From CAZYBU01 sp964645775 (GTDB taxonomy: Bacteria > Spirochaetota > UBA4802 > UBA5550): 64,000 nt of DNA. The DNA is taken from positions 10,261-74,260 of the forward strand of contig CAZYBU010000014.1 in the NCBI GenBank assembly GCA_964645775.1, in the 5' to 3' direction. The stretch's first letter is position 1; each line of letters begins with the position of its first letter. Positions 9,277 to 17,977 of the stretch are shown here, one piece after another. The notes below the pieces were generated by a model. The model had not been told where the DNA came from and searched no databases. It saw nothing but the letters and a program-made list of their open reading frames with translations. A program made the position numbers and the translations under genes.

Positions 9277-9933
9277 TTAATTTTCTCCCGCGATCTCAAG
9301 GTTTAGTCTTGCAAAAAAATTTTCCATGAAACGGTGCCGGTCCTCGGCAAGCCTGCGGCCCTCCCGTGTCAGCATTCTGGTATGAATGTGCCGCAGTTTG
9401 ACGCGGTATTCCCGGTAGGCCGTGTCATCGATGGTATAGGGTTTCGTGGTTTCGATGGAAACGTTCGGGTCATGCAGTTTCGCTCCCACCTCTCCCGCGA
9501 AAAGGAAGGCCCTCCCCAGGCCCACTGCCCCTATGGCGTCCAGCTTGTCCGCGTCGTAGAGGATACGTCCTTCGGGCGTTGAAGGAGGGGCGTCGGTCCT
9601 GTATCTGTGGGTCGCGATGGCCAGACCGATCCTTTCGGCCCGGGACCGGTCGCAGCCGGAATCGATTAAAAAGGTTTCGGCCCTCAGGCTCCCTTCCCGG
9701 GCGTGACAGATGTCACCTCCCGATGCGTCCTCGTCTTTGCGGGCGATATCGTGGAGCAGGGCGGCCAGTTCCACGATAAAGGGATCGGCATCCTCTTCCG
9801 TCGGGACAATATGACGGCAAAGACGGACGACCCGTTCCACGTGGTCCCAGCCGTGACTTGGGGGAACCCCTTCCATAGATTTTCGGGCGAACGTACGGGC
9901 CGCCTCGAGAAGATGTCTGTCGGGAGATTCCAT
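9277..9933 (-). CDS. HD-domain phosphohydrolase
   Basis: The protein has 218 residues. The metal-binding set of the HD superfamily is visible: SHGWDHVERV (His27 and His31), ALLHDIARKD (His61-Asp62) and YDADKLDAIGAVGLGRAF (the last Asp). The pattern resembles the small uncharacterised HD hydrolases of the YedJ type, which are probably nucleotide or phosphate-ester hydrolases. It is not an HD-GYP protein. Its ATG overlaps the lepA stop by one base (TGATG arrangement), so translation is probably coupled. The substrate is unknown. Confidence 0.88.
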   Translation of the reverse strand: MESPDRHLLEAARTFARKSMEGVPPSHGWDHVERVVRLCRHIVPTEEDADPFIVELAALLHDIARKDEDASGGDICHAREGSLRAETFLIDSGCDRSRAERIGLAIATHRYRTDAPPSTPEGRILYDADKLDAIGAVGLGRAFLFAGEVGAKLHDPNVSIETTKPYTIDDTAYREYRVKLRHIHTRMLTREGRRLAEDRHRFMENFFARLNLEIAGEN

Positions 9934-11729
9934 CAGTCTATCTTCAAAATGCTCAGGAAAGCCTCCTGAGGAACCTCCACGGAGCCTATCTGCTTGAGGC
10001 GCTTTTTCCCTTCTTTCTGTTTTTCCAGGAGTTTCCGTTTCCGGGTTATGTCACCGCCGTAACATTTGGCCGTGACGTCTTTTCTTCGCGAGGAGATGTT
10101 CTCCCGGGCGACGATACGGGCGCCGATGGCGGCCTGGAGGGGTATCTTAAACTGGTGCTGGGGTATGATGTCCTTCAGTTTCGTGATAATCTCCCGGCCC
10201 CGGTTCTGAGCTTTCTCGCTGTGAACGATGAAGGAGAGGGCGTCCACAGGTTCTCCGTTCACAAGGATGTCGACTTTTACCATATCCGATTCCCTGAAGT
10301 CGTGGAAGTCATAATCGAAGGATGCGTATCCGCGGGAGCAGGACTTTAACTTGTCGTAGAAGTTGAAGACGATCTCGGAGAGAGGAAGCTCATAGTTGAT
10401 CTGGACCCTGAGAGAATCTATGTATTCCATGTCCTTATGGATGCCCCGGTTTTCCGTGGCAAGGTTCATGATATTACCGATATAATCTCTGGGAGTAACG
10501 ATAGAGGCCTTCACATAGGGTTCCGCGATCCACTCGATAGACCCCGGCTCCGGCATTTTGACCGGGTTGTCCACAATGATGTCCTCTCCCGTTACCAGGC
10601 GTACGTGGTATTCAACGCTGGGGGCCGTGGTAACCAGGGCCAGGTCGAATTCCCTTTCGAGGCGTTCCTGGACGATCTCCATGTGGAGCAGCCCCAGGTA
10701 TCCGCAGCGAAAGCCGAACCCCAGGGCCACGGAATTGTCGGGCTCATAGAGGAGCGAGGCGTCATTGAGCTGGAGCTTCTGAAGAGCGTCCTTCAGGTTC
10801 TCATAATCCTCGCTGTACATGGGGTAGAGGCCGGAGAAGACCATCGGTTTGACTTCCTTAAAACCGGGCAGGGCGAACTCGCACGGTTTGTCCGTCCGGG
10901 TAACGGTATCCCCGATCCTGGTGTCCGCAACGGTCTTGATGCCCGAGACCAGGTATCCTACCTCGCCCGGTTCGAGACGGTCACGCTTCTCCAGTTTAAG
11001 ACGAAACCAGCCCACCTCGCTTACGGCATAGGTCTTATCCGTGGAAATCATTTTAATCGGATCATCCTTGCCGACGTAGCCGTCAAAGATTCGTACCTTA
11101 ACAATGGCCCCAAGGTACTTGTCGAAGAAGGAGTCGAAAATGAGCGCCTTCAGGGGGCGGGACGGGTCGCCGGTCGGAGCCGGGATACGGTCGATAACGG
11201 CCTCAAGGAGATTATGGATTCCTTCCCCGGTCTTTCCCGACGTCAGGATGGCGGATTCCGGATCGAGACCCAGGGTTTTTTCGATACTGCTTTTCGCCAT
11301 CTCTATATTAGCGTTCGGCATGTCGATCTTGTTTATGACCGGAATGATCTCCAGATCATGCTCTACGGCCAGGTAAAGATTGGCGATGGTCTGGGCCTCA
11401 ACACCCTGGCTCGCGTCTACGAGGAGGATGACGCCGTCGCAGGCTTTCAGAGCCCGTGATACCTCGTAGCTGAAATCGACGTGTCCCGGCGTGTCTATCA
11501 GGTTCAGGATGTATTCGTCGCCGGCCCTGGATGTGTAATTGAGGGTGATGGCATTGGACTTTATTGTAATGCCCCGTTCCCGCTCGATATCCATGGTGTC
11601 AAGGATCTGGTTTACCTGACCCCTGTCCGGGGCCAGGCGGCAATGCTCGATAATCCGGTCCGCCACGGTCGATTTGCCGTGGTCTATGTGAGCGATGATG
11701 GAAAAATTTCGTATATGCTCAATGTTCAT
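9933..11729 (-). CDS. lepA: Elongation factor 4 (LepA), ribosome back-translocase GTPase
   Basis: The protein has 598 residues, the normal length. The GTPase domain shows AHIDHGKSTVADRI (G1), DTPGHVDFSYEV (G3) and NKIDMP (G4). The rest matches EF4 throughout, including the C-terminal domain ending in KRLKQIGSVEVPQEAFLSIL, which distinguishes LepA from EF-G. EF4 binds stalled or pre-translocation ribosomes and affects initiation and elongation under stress. It is in the middle of the cysS-rlmB-lepA-HD-rhomboid operon, 25 bases after rlmB, with an AGGAC site before the ATG. Confidence 0.97.
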   Translation of the reverse strand: MNIEHIRNFSIIAHIDHGKSTVADRIIEHCRLAPDRGQVNQILDTMDIERERGITIKSNAITLNYTSRAGDEYILNLIDTPGHVDFSYEVSRALKACDGVILLVDASQGVEAQTIANLYLAVEHDLEIIPVINKIDMPNANIEMAKSSIEKTLGLDPESAILTSGKTGEGIHNLLEAVIDRIPAPTGDPSRPLKALIFDSFFDKYLGAIVKVRIFDGYVGKDDPIKMISTDKTYAVSEVGWFRLKLEKRDRLEPGEVGYLVSGIKTVADTRIGDTVTRTDKPCEFALPGFKEVKPMVFSGLYPMYSEDYENLKDALQKLQLNDASLLYEPDNSVALGFGFRCGYLGLLHMEIVQERLEREFDLALVTTAPSVEYHVRLVTGEDIIVDNPVKMPEPGSIEWIAEPYVKASIVTPRDYIGNIMNLATENRGIHKDMEYIDSLRVQINYELPLSEIVFNFYDKLKSCSRGYASFDYDFHDFRESDMVKVDILVNGEPVDALSFIVHSEKAQNRGREIITKLKDIIPQHQFKIPLQAAIGARIVARENISSRRKDVTAKCYGGDITRKRKLLEKQKEGKKRLKQIGSVEVPQEAFLSILKID

Positions 11730-11754
11730 TATATGTCCTGTACGGTTCTTCGAT

Positions 11755-12507
11755 TCAGTTTCGAAGGAATTCGTGGATCAATATTCCGGCGGCAACCGAC
11801 GCGTTAAGGGATTCGACCCTCCCTTTAAGGGAGATGCGGACAAGGAGGTCGCATTTTTCCCGGGTCAATCGCCGGAGTCCGGATCCTTCACTGCCGATTA
11901 CCAGGAGGGCCGGTCTCATCCCCGGCAAGTCATGGGGTATCTCTTCCCCTTCGCTCGCGGCCCCGATGACCTGATAACCGATATCCTTTGCCCTGTCAAT
12001 AAATCGGGCAAGGTTTGCCGTGGTCCTGGGAGGCTGCCATGCCGTGGCCCCGGCGGATGATTTCGCAAGGGAGGCGGAGTTGGCCGCGCTCCTTTCCCGG
12101 GTCATGACAACGCCATTCGCACCCAGGGCCTCGGCTGTCCGTATGATGGAACCGGCGTTATGAGGGTCCGTCACCTGGTCGAGCAGAACGATCAGACCTT
12201 CTCCGTCGGCAATATCCCGGAGCCACTCCTCCTCGGAAGGGGAAGCGGGCCCGTCGCCGCTTCCCGTGTTGCCAGGCGGGACCTCCAGGGCGACGCCCTG
12301 GTGCCTGGCGTCCCGGAAACGGGAGAAGTACTCCGGGTCTTCATGGCGGACCGGGATGGAACGGCTCCGGGCCGCGTCCCGGATGCTTTGCAGTATCTTT
12401 CCGTGGGCTTTCCTGGATACGTGAAGGAGATAGCCTTCGTCTTCACGGGCCGCCTTCAGATGTTCCAGCACGGTGTTGCGGCCATAAACTATTCCCGGAT
12501 CTTCCAC
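11755..12507 (-). CDS. rlmB: 23S rRNA Gm2251 2'-O-methyltransferase, TrmH/SPOUT family
   Basis: The protein has 250 residues. The N-terminal substrate-binding part (GIVYGRNTVLEHLKA) is followed by the SPOUT knot with the three family motifs: LLDQVTDPHNAGSIIRTAEA, LLVIGSEGSGL and ISLKGRVESLNASVAAGI. It uses S-adenosylmethionine to methylate a ribose in 23S rRNA; the exact position is assigned by family resemblance to RlmB. The start overlaps the end of cysS by 19 bases. The cysS-rlmB pairing is common in bacteria (as in Bacillus), which supports the assignment. A 14-residue Gly/Ser-rich insertion (NTGSGDGPASPSEE) lies between the N-domain and the knot. Confidence 0.93.
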   Translation of the reverse strand: MEDPGIVYGRNTVLEHLKAAREDEGYLLHVSRKAHGKILQSIRDAARSRSIPVRHEDPEYFSRFRDARHQGVALEVPPGNTGSGDGPASPSEEEWLRDIADGEGLIVLLDQVTDPHNAGSIIRTAEALGANGVVMTRERSAANSASLAKSSAGATAWQPPRTTANLARFIDRAKDIGYQVIGAASEGEEIPHDLPGMRPALLVIGSEGSGLRRLTREKCDLLVRISLKGRVESLNASVAAGILIHEFLRN

Positions 12508-13907
12508 CGCGTTCCGTCTTTCTTGTCTTCGAGTATGATTCCTTTCTCAAGCAGTTCATCCCTGATGGCGTCCGCCCAGTTAAAGTTCTTTTCGCTTCGG
12601 GCCTTCCTGCGCTCCTCGATCATCTTTTCGATCCAGACCGGGTCTACGTCGGTTCTCTTTTCGGCGAAGATAAAGCCGAAAACCCGGTCGATATTCTTCA
12701 ATCCTTCAAGGAGGAGATTCCTCCCGGCGGCGGATATTCTGCCGAGGGAGATACGGCTGTTAATCTCATGAAGAAACTCGAAGAAGACGCCCATTCCCCC
12801 GGCGATGTTCAGGTCATCATCAACGGTCTCCGTGAAACGGATTAGAAAATCATCCAGCAGCAGGCGAGACTCCGAATCGTCACCGGGCGCGTCGTCATTG
12901 ATGTCCCGGAGCCGTATCAGGAGATTGTCGATCCGTTCCAGGGCCTGTCGGGCCTGTTCCAGGCCTTCAAGGGTGAAGTTAAACTGCTTTCTGTAATGGG
13001 CCGAGAGGAGCAGGTATCGTATTCCCCTGGGTGAGTGTCCCATGTCGAGAAGATCCCTCAAGGTGTAGAAATTGCCCCTTGACTTGGACATCTTGGCCCC
13101 GTCAACCATGAGGTGCTCAACGTGTATCCAGTTGCGCACGAAGGTCCGGTCAAAGGCCGCCTCGCTCTGCGCGATCTCGTTCTCATGGTGGGGAAATATA
13201 AGGTCTACTCCACCCGTGTGGATGTCGATGGTATCATGAAAGATGTTTTCTATCATGGCGGAGCATTCGATGTGCCTACCCCGCCCGAAGGGCGTCTCCC
13301 AGGAGACTTCGCCCGGTTCCGTTGATTTCCACAGGGCGAAATCCCGAATATCGTCCTTGTCATATTCATCCGTGTCGTAACGTGTGCCGGTCTTAAACTC
13401 CCTGCGGTCCACGCCGCTCAGCCGTCCGTACGGTCGATATTTTTCAATGCTGAAGTAGACAGAACCGTCCCGCGTGTAGATGAGTCCTTTTTTGTCCAGG
13501 CGTGTCATGATTTCGACCATACTGTCGATGGTCTCCGTTGCCCGGGGATAATGTTCCACCTTCTCTATGTTGAGGTTATCGAGGTCTTCAAAAAATATTT
13601 TTATGTAACGATCCGTGTAATCATTAAGGGAGACACCCTCTTCAGCGGCTCCTGCTATGGTTTTATCGTCCACATCCGTTATGTTCATGGCGTGATCTAC
13701 GCAGAAACCGCGAAAGAGGAGGTAGCGGCGCAGCAGGTCGTTGAATACAAACGTACGAAAATTACCGATGTGGGCGTAACCGTAGACAGTGGGGCCGCAG
13801 GAATAGATGGTAACCGGAGGGTAGTCTCCGGGATTATCAAGTTTTGTTCCTCCGGGGATAAGCTCCTCGACCCGGCGGGACATGGTATTGAAAAGCTTCA
13901 GGGTCAC
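12489..13907 (-). CDS. cysS: Cysteinyl-tRNA synthetase
   Basis: This class I synthetase has 472 residues. The HIGH motif appears as YAHIGNFRTFV and the KMSKS motif as KMSKSRGNFYTL. Zinc ligands are visible as Cys in SCGPTVY, Cys/His in GRGRHIECSAM, and the FPHHENEIAQSEA segment. It charges tRNA-Cys. The start is a GTG with a strong GGGAGG ribosome site 6 bases upstream, and the preceding codons do not continue the family alignment. It is followed by rlmB with a 19-base overlap. Confidence 0.97.
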   Translation of the reverse strand: MTLKLFNTMSRRVEELIPGGTKLDNPGDYPPVTIYSCGPTVYGYAHIGNFRTFVFNDLLRRYLLFRGFCVDHAMNITDVDDKTIAGAAEEGVSLNDYTDRYIKIFFEDLDNLNIEKVEHYPRATETIDSMVEIMTRLDKKGLIYTRDGSVYFSIEKYRPYGRLSGVDRREFKTGTRYDTDEYDKDDIRDFALWKSTEPGEVSWETPFGRGRHIECSAMIENIFHDTIDIHTGGVDLIFPHHENEIAQSEAAFDRTFVRNWIHVEHLMVDGAKMSKSRGNFYTLRDLLDMGHSPRGIRYLLLSAHYRKQFNFTLEGLEQARQALERIDNLLIRLRDINDDAPGDDSESRLLLDDFLIRFTETVDDDLNIAGGMGVFFEFLHEINSRISLGRISAAGRNLLLEGLKNIDRVFGFIFAEKRTDVDPVWIEKMIEERRKARSEKNFNWADAIRDELLEKGIILEDKKDGTRWKIRE

Positions 13908-13966
13908 CGTGATCCTCCCGTATATAATCGTAGTCCACGGGGGGGAGAACCCCTGTCAAACTTTTT

Positions 13967-14500
13967 TTACTTGTTAAGGGAATCCTCGCTCTGATCCGGG
14001 TCCAGTACCACTTCTTCCACGTCTTCGTAGACCGCTTCTTCTCTGATTTCTTCCTTTTCTGGACGGATGGTCAGGTGTGCCGGGATGTCGGATTCGTCGA
14101 ATTTATCTTTTGATGAGAGATACGCGAGGAAGGTGTGGAGTTTCCGTATATATTCAATAAGTTCTTTAAGCTTACTGTTTTTCTTCTCCAGGGCTTCGCG
14201 GCTCGTGACCACTACTTTTTTGAGAAGGTCCTGCTGTTTCTTCAGGCGTTTCTGAAGCTCCACGGCCGCGGTATAATATTCCCTGTCGACCTTCTGGAAA
14301 TCGATACGGGCCAGGACAACTTCCCCTCTGTCCCGTTCCTTCTCGATGCTCTTGAATATCTCATTGAGCTCCCCCATGGAGAAAAGATCGTCCGTGGAGG
14401 TCTGGACCCATTTGTTCCCCTCTTCATCTGTGAATTCTTCCAGATCGGGGATAACGTTTCTGGTCTTTTCTTTTTTCATCCTGCGTCGCTCATTCCTCAC
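13967..14500 (-). CDS. Charged coiled-coil protein of unknown function
   Basis: The protein has up to 177 residues. It starts at GTG 14500 or, seven codons later, ATG 14479; neither has a clear ribosome site. The N-terminal part is basic (NERRRMKKEK). Residues about 40-130 are Lys/Glu-rich and predicted helical (VELQKRLKKQQDLLKKVV, EALEKKNSKLKELIEYIR), and the C-terminus is acidic (YEDVEEVVLDPDQSEDS). There is no signal peptide, no membrane segment and no catalytic motif. It lies 59 bases upstream of cysS on the same strand and probably starts that operon. I do not recognise the family. Confidence 0.75.
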   Translation of the reverse strand: MRNERRRMKKEKTRNVIPDLEEFTDEEGNKWVQTSTDDLFSMGELNEIFKSIEKERDRGEVVLARIDFQKVDREYYTAAVELQKRLKKQQDLLKKVVVTSREALEKKNSKLKELIEYIRKLHTFLAYLSSKDKFDESDIPAHLTIRPEKEEIREEAVYEDVEEVVLDPDQSEDSLNK

Positions 14501-14613
14501 ATCTGCGGTGAAAGGGATCCATTTACTCTATCGGCACTAAGGTTCCCCTTCGTGAGATTTATATACAAACCTTATTAGTGTGTTTTCTTTATGAGCCTCA
14601 GGGAAATGTCGCT

Positions 14614-16803
14614 TTAATCCGCCGGAAAGGTGACAGTAAAGGTAGTTATGGGGTTCTTCTCCAGTTCGATTTTCCCCTGAAGCCTTACGGAAAGGGCTGA
14701 AATGAGATTCATGCCCAGGGTCTCGGTGTTGTAGAGGTGCACATCCCCGGGGAAGGGACGGCCGTTATTTGACAACGTAAGGAGATACCCTTCGCCTTCT
14801 CTGCGGAGATGAATAGAGAAGCGGGCCTGCTCTCCGGGAATAAATCCGTGTTTAATGGCGTTTGTTGCGATCTCGTTGACAAGGAGACCCAGGGTCACGG
14901 TGGTGCGGCTTGAGAAGTATGCATCCTGGATGTCGAGATCAAGCTCAACAGTAGAATGGCTGAAGGAATCGAAAACCGTTTCCAGAAGGCGTTTAACATA
15001 CTCCTTGAAATTAACGTGGCTGACGTCTCCTCCCTGGTGGAGAATCTCATGGACCAGAGTGATGGCCCGGATCTGGCTATTAAGGTTAGAGAATAGATTT
15101 TCGTCACCCATCTCCAGTGCCTTCAGGTTAATCATGGAAGAGATCATGGAGAGGTTGTTCTTCACCCGGTGGTTGAGTTCCTTCATGAGGAGGTCTTTCT
15201 CGCGAAGGGCCATCTCCAGTGACTTTTCGTGATTTCGGTTTTCCGTGATATCGATAAGAATGGCCGCCGTTGCCGGTTGGCCCTTTAGATCGAACGTGGT
15301 TCCTCTGACCTGAAAGACTTTTAGGCCGCCATCCTTTCTCACTCCTTTAAATTCATAATAATCGGGCACATCTTCTCCCGTGAGGCGCCTGTGATACATG
15401 GTAAGAACTTTATCCCTATCCTCTGGATGAATGAATTCAACAAAGGGTCTGGTTAAAAGTTCATCCAGGGAAAACCCGCTCAATTGTTCCATTCGCCGGG
15501 TCGCGAATACGATGTGGCCTCCCTGCAGGATACATATTGCCTCACGGGTATTCTCCGAAATGGCGAGAAGTTTTTTCGACGTGTCATCCAGGGTCTTTTC
15601 TATTTTTCGTATCCCGGTAATGTCAACGACGGTAACCAGGATCAGGGGCTCCTTAAGATGATGGAGACGGATGGTGGAAACAAGGAAGACGGCCCTCTGC
15701 TCCTTCCCTTCTGATTCTATGGGCAGGGATATCTCTACCCTGGTATGATTAACGCCCGTGGTGAAGGTCTCGAGGATGAGTTCCCTGAACCGGCAGGTCC
15801 GGCATTCCTTCCCGTAGCCGCAGCCATCCGGGTCGGTAAGATGGTTAACGCATCTAAGGGCTTCACCGGTTCTCTTTCCGATGAGCTCTTCCGCGGGTGA
15901 TCCGGTAAAGTCTTCAAGAAAAGCGTTGGCCTTCCGGACCCGGGTATTACCATCCAGTAGAAGCATCATGACCGGGGAGTGGTCGAACATCAGGGTCATC
16001 TCTTCATTGTTCTTCCTGAGTTCCTCTTCCATGACCTTCTCCCGGGTAATGTCACGGGCCATTCCCACGGTCCGGTAATGGTTACCGTCCCGGTTCAGGA
16101 CCGGGTAGTTTCGGGACCAGATCCATTTCACCTTCCCATCGGGCGTGAGTATGCGATACTGCATGTCCAGGAATTCTTTTTCCTGCCCTTCACGTTCCAC
16201 CGCCTGGTTGAAGGCGGGAAGGTCATCCGGGTGAATCGATTCCGGAAGTCTGACGGCCTCCCGGTAGATATCTTCAAGGGGACGTTCCCAGATTGTCTCG
16301 TAGGATGGGCTTACGTAGAGGAAATGGTCATCTTTCGGGTCATACTCGTAAACGACATCTTCCAGGTTTGTTGTGATCTGAAGCAGCCGGTCTTCGCTCT
16401 CCCGTGTCTTTCTGTGAGATTCAAAGAGCTGGAAGGCCATGCAGATCGACTCCCGGAGAACAAATTCTCCGGAATTTTTTAACACGTAACCATAACGGGT
16501 GATGCCCTTAACCCGTTCTACCATCTCTTTCTCGGAGTGGCTGGTGTGAAATACTATGGGAAGATCATGCCGGGAAAGAATCTGCCTGGCGGTCTCAGTT
16601 CCGTCGATCCTGCCTTCACCCAGGTCTATATCCATGAGGATAAGATCCGCGGGATGATCTTGCAGACGCCTGATCGCCTCTTCTCCGCTTGAAGCATGGT
16701 CAACCTCATAGTTTTGTCGCCGCAGCATCTCCCCGGTCAACCGGGCGGTCACCGGTTCATCCTCCACAAGGAGTATGTTCTTCTGTTTCGAGGTTATATC
16801 CAT
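14614..16803 (-). CDS. Response regulator-PAS-HisKA_2 sensor kinase
   Basis: The protein is about 729 residues from ATG 16803; an upstream in-frame start at 16860 would add 19 residues that do not fit a receiver domain. It has an N-terminal REC domain (ILLVEDEP, phospho-acceptor in LILMDIDLG, Lys in YVLKNSGE). Three PAS/PAC modules follow, the second carrying a Cys-rich segment (DGCGYGKECRTCRF). It ends with a HisKA_2-type dimerisation helix (LMKELNHRVKNNLSMISSM) and an ATPase domain (NEIATNAIKHGF, LTLSNNGRPF). HisKA_2 kinases commonly phosphorylate stand-alone receivers or feed general stress pathways. There is no membrane segment, so sensing is cytoplasmic. A conserved 27-bp element lies about 107 bases upstream. 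Confidence 0.9.
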   Translation of the reverse strand: MDITSKQKNILLVEDEPVTARLTGEMLRRQNYEVDHASSGEEAIRRLQDHPADLILMDIDLGEGRIDGTETARQILSRHDLPIVFHTSHSEKEMVERVKGITRYGYVLKNSGEFVLRESICMAFQLFESHRKTRESEDRLLQITTNLEDVVYEYDPKDDHFLYVSPSYETIWERPLEDIYREAVRLPESIHPDDLPAFNQAVEREGQEKEFLDMQYRILTPDGKVKWIWSRNYPVLNRDGNHYRTVGMARDITREKVMEEELRKNNEEMTLMFDHSPVMMLLLDGNTRVRKANAFLEDFTGSPAEELIGKRTGEALRCVNHLTDPDGCGYGKECRTCRFRELILETFTTGVNHTRVEISLPIESEGKEQRAVFLVSTIRLHHLKEPLILVTVVDITGIRKIEKTLDDTSKKLLAISENTREAICILQGGHIVFATRRMEQLSGFSLDELLTRPFVEFIHPEDRDKVLTMYHRRLTGEDVPDYYEFKGVRKDGGLKVFQVRGTTFDLKGQPATAAILIDITENRNHEKSLEMALREKDLLMKELNHRVKNNLSMISSMINLKALEMGDENLFSNLNSQIRAITLVHEILHQGGDVSHVNFKEYVKRLLETVFDSFSHSTVELDLDIQDAYFSSRTTVTLGLLVNEIATNAIKHGFIPGEQARFSIHLRREGEGYLLTLSNNGRPFPGDVHLYNTETLGMNLISALSVRLQGKIELEKNPITTFTVTFPAD

Positions 16804-16909
16804 TGTTGTTCGAATGCTTATTATCGGAATACACCGTTTTTCGCCTGTTATTAACCACATATAGAAAAGCTTAACCTCACGGTAAAGAATAAATGCGAGT
16901 TTTTGTTCA

Positions 16910-16936
16910 GTAATTATACCTGAAGATGCTTTTACG
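16910..16936 (-). repeat. 27-bp conserved element, copy A
   Basis: On the plus strand it begins GTAATTATACCTGAAG and continues ATGCTTTTACG. It matches copy B (29764-29790) at 23 of 27 positions and copy C (63627-63653) at 24 of 27. Read on the minus strand it contains TATAAT (16913-16918), placed to serve as a -10 box for the kinase whose start is at 16803. The hexamer 17 bases upstream is a weak -35 (CTGCGC). It may be a promoter/operator or a dispersed repeat. Confidence 0.7.
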
Positions 16937-16956
16937 CGCAGATAAAAATGAGAGGA

Positions 16957-17029
16957 GGGCCAGACCCTGTTTACAGTAATAGCGGCAAAGGATGGATTTA
17001 ACGCTTTTAATGGAAGAGGGGTCTGACCC
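16957..17029. repeat. 73-bp palindrome-ended unit 1 (REP-like)
   Basis: The unit starts GGGCCAGACCC and ends GGGGTCTGACCC, so its ends are inverted copies of each other. A second unit of the same length and orientation lies at 17835-17907. TAGCGGCA occupies the same offset (positions 24-31) in both, and the CAGTA just before it is in nearly the same place. The two units bracket the glycoside hydrolase remnant. Such short palindromic units resemble REP/BIME elements spread by RAYT transposases; no transposase is present here. Confidence 0.75.
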
Positions 17030-17040
17030 TCAGGTGACCC

Positions 17041-17853
17041 TCAGGCGGCTCCTGCTATATGAAAAAAGGGTTCATCATTGTAGATGACACTATGCGCGAT
17101 AATAGGTGATGCCGCGCTCCAGGCCTGTAAACGAGTTCCTCCGGGAGTATACTCGGCTCCATGGATATATTCCGGAAAACTCCAGTTTCCATCCTTTCCC
17201 ATAATGGAATTGGCCCTGTGTATATCGATTAGCATCTCTTCAGCCTTCTCAATCTTCCCCCGTAAGGCCAGATCCGCGGCATAGAAACCGGATATAAGGG
17301 GCCAGAGACCTCCGTTATGGTACTCATGGGGATGATTCTTAAAATGGTAAGAAAAGGTCATCTGGAGTTCTTCCCAGTCCTCATCCCTGGGACGGATGAC
17401 CGGGTGAAAGGCGGGAAGGAGTTTGTAGATATGTTCAGCGATGATCTTTTCTATATGTTGATCGACCTGTTCTCTCCTTTTCAGATCGGAAACACCGGTC
17501 AGGGAAGCCATGACATTGGCCATGGCATCGAACCTGTAGCCATAGCCATGGGGTGTAAAGAAGGGCATCCAGTACCGGTTGATGCAGTACTTGCCGGCTT
17601 CCCTCGATTTCCGGTACAGGACTTCATGGTAGACGTTTTCAGGAGTAGCGCCATCCTCCAGGAGCCAGTAATTATCGTAGATCATTCTCTTACGTCTCAG
17701 GATCCGGTCTCTCAGGTCGTGGTCCTCGGAGGCCTGGGCGTATTTTCGCACATGATACATGGTTCTCATGGCCTGAAGGTAAAGGAGCTGGTCATAGAGG
17801 ACATAGCCGAGACGTCCGAGGGCCAGACCCAGGAGGGTCAGACCCCTATTCAT
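17041..17853 (-). pseudogene. Fragment of (alpha/alpha)6 glycoside hydrolase (GH100/debranching-like)
   Basis: The 270 residues match the C-terminal part of six-hairpin glycosidases related to neutral invertases and amylo-1,6-glucosidases. Key segments are HEYHNGGLWPLISGFYAADL, WSFPEYIHG and GGTRLQAWSAASPI. Relatives are much longer, with N-terminal catalytic helices that are missing here. The first dozen codons (MNRGLTLLGLALGR) are translated from the palindromic GGGTCTGACCC repeats, so the true N-terminus is lost, and the stop lies just inside the repeat on the other side. The ORF is still open, so either a remnant or a short expressed domain is possible. I favour a truncated gene. Glycosyltransferases follow on the other flank. 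Confidence 0.65.
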
Positions 17854-17907
17854 TCAGTAGCGGCATTTCTTGTCAAATACACTATTAACGGAAATGGGGT
17901 CTGGCCC
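17835..17907. repeat. 73-bp palindrome-ended unit 2 (REP-like)
   Basis: It starts GGGTCAGACCCC and ends GGGGTCTGGCCC, with TAGCGGCA at the same offset as in unit 1. An additional half-copy (GAGGGCCAGACCC, 17818-17830) abuts it. The unit overlaps the first codons of the hydrolase fragment. Confidence 0.75.
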
Positions 17908-17921
17908 CCCATGGAAACAGG

Positions 17922-17949
17922 TTGATTCATCTTTGGAATTCTGTACAAT
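17922..17949 (+). promoter_or_regulatory. Sigma70-type promoter for GT4 gene
   Basis: TTGATT at 17922-17927 and TACAAT at 17944-17949 are separated by 16 bases. They lie 29 bases before the glycosyltransferase start at 17978 and just outside repeat unit 2. Confidence 0.55.
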
Positions 17950-17977
17950 GGCCTGAGAACGATCAAGGGAGAAGAGC

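Noticed and set aside
10437..11459. A 340-codon open frame antisense to lepA
   Set aside because: lepA is certain on the opposite strand; this frame has no recognisable domain and no ribosome site.
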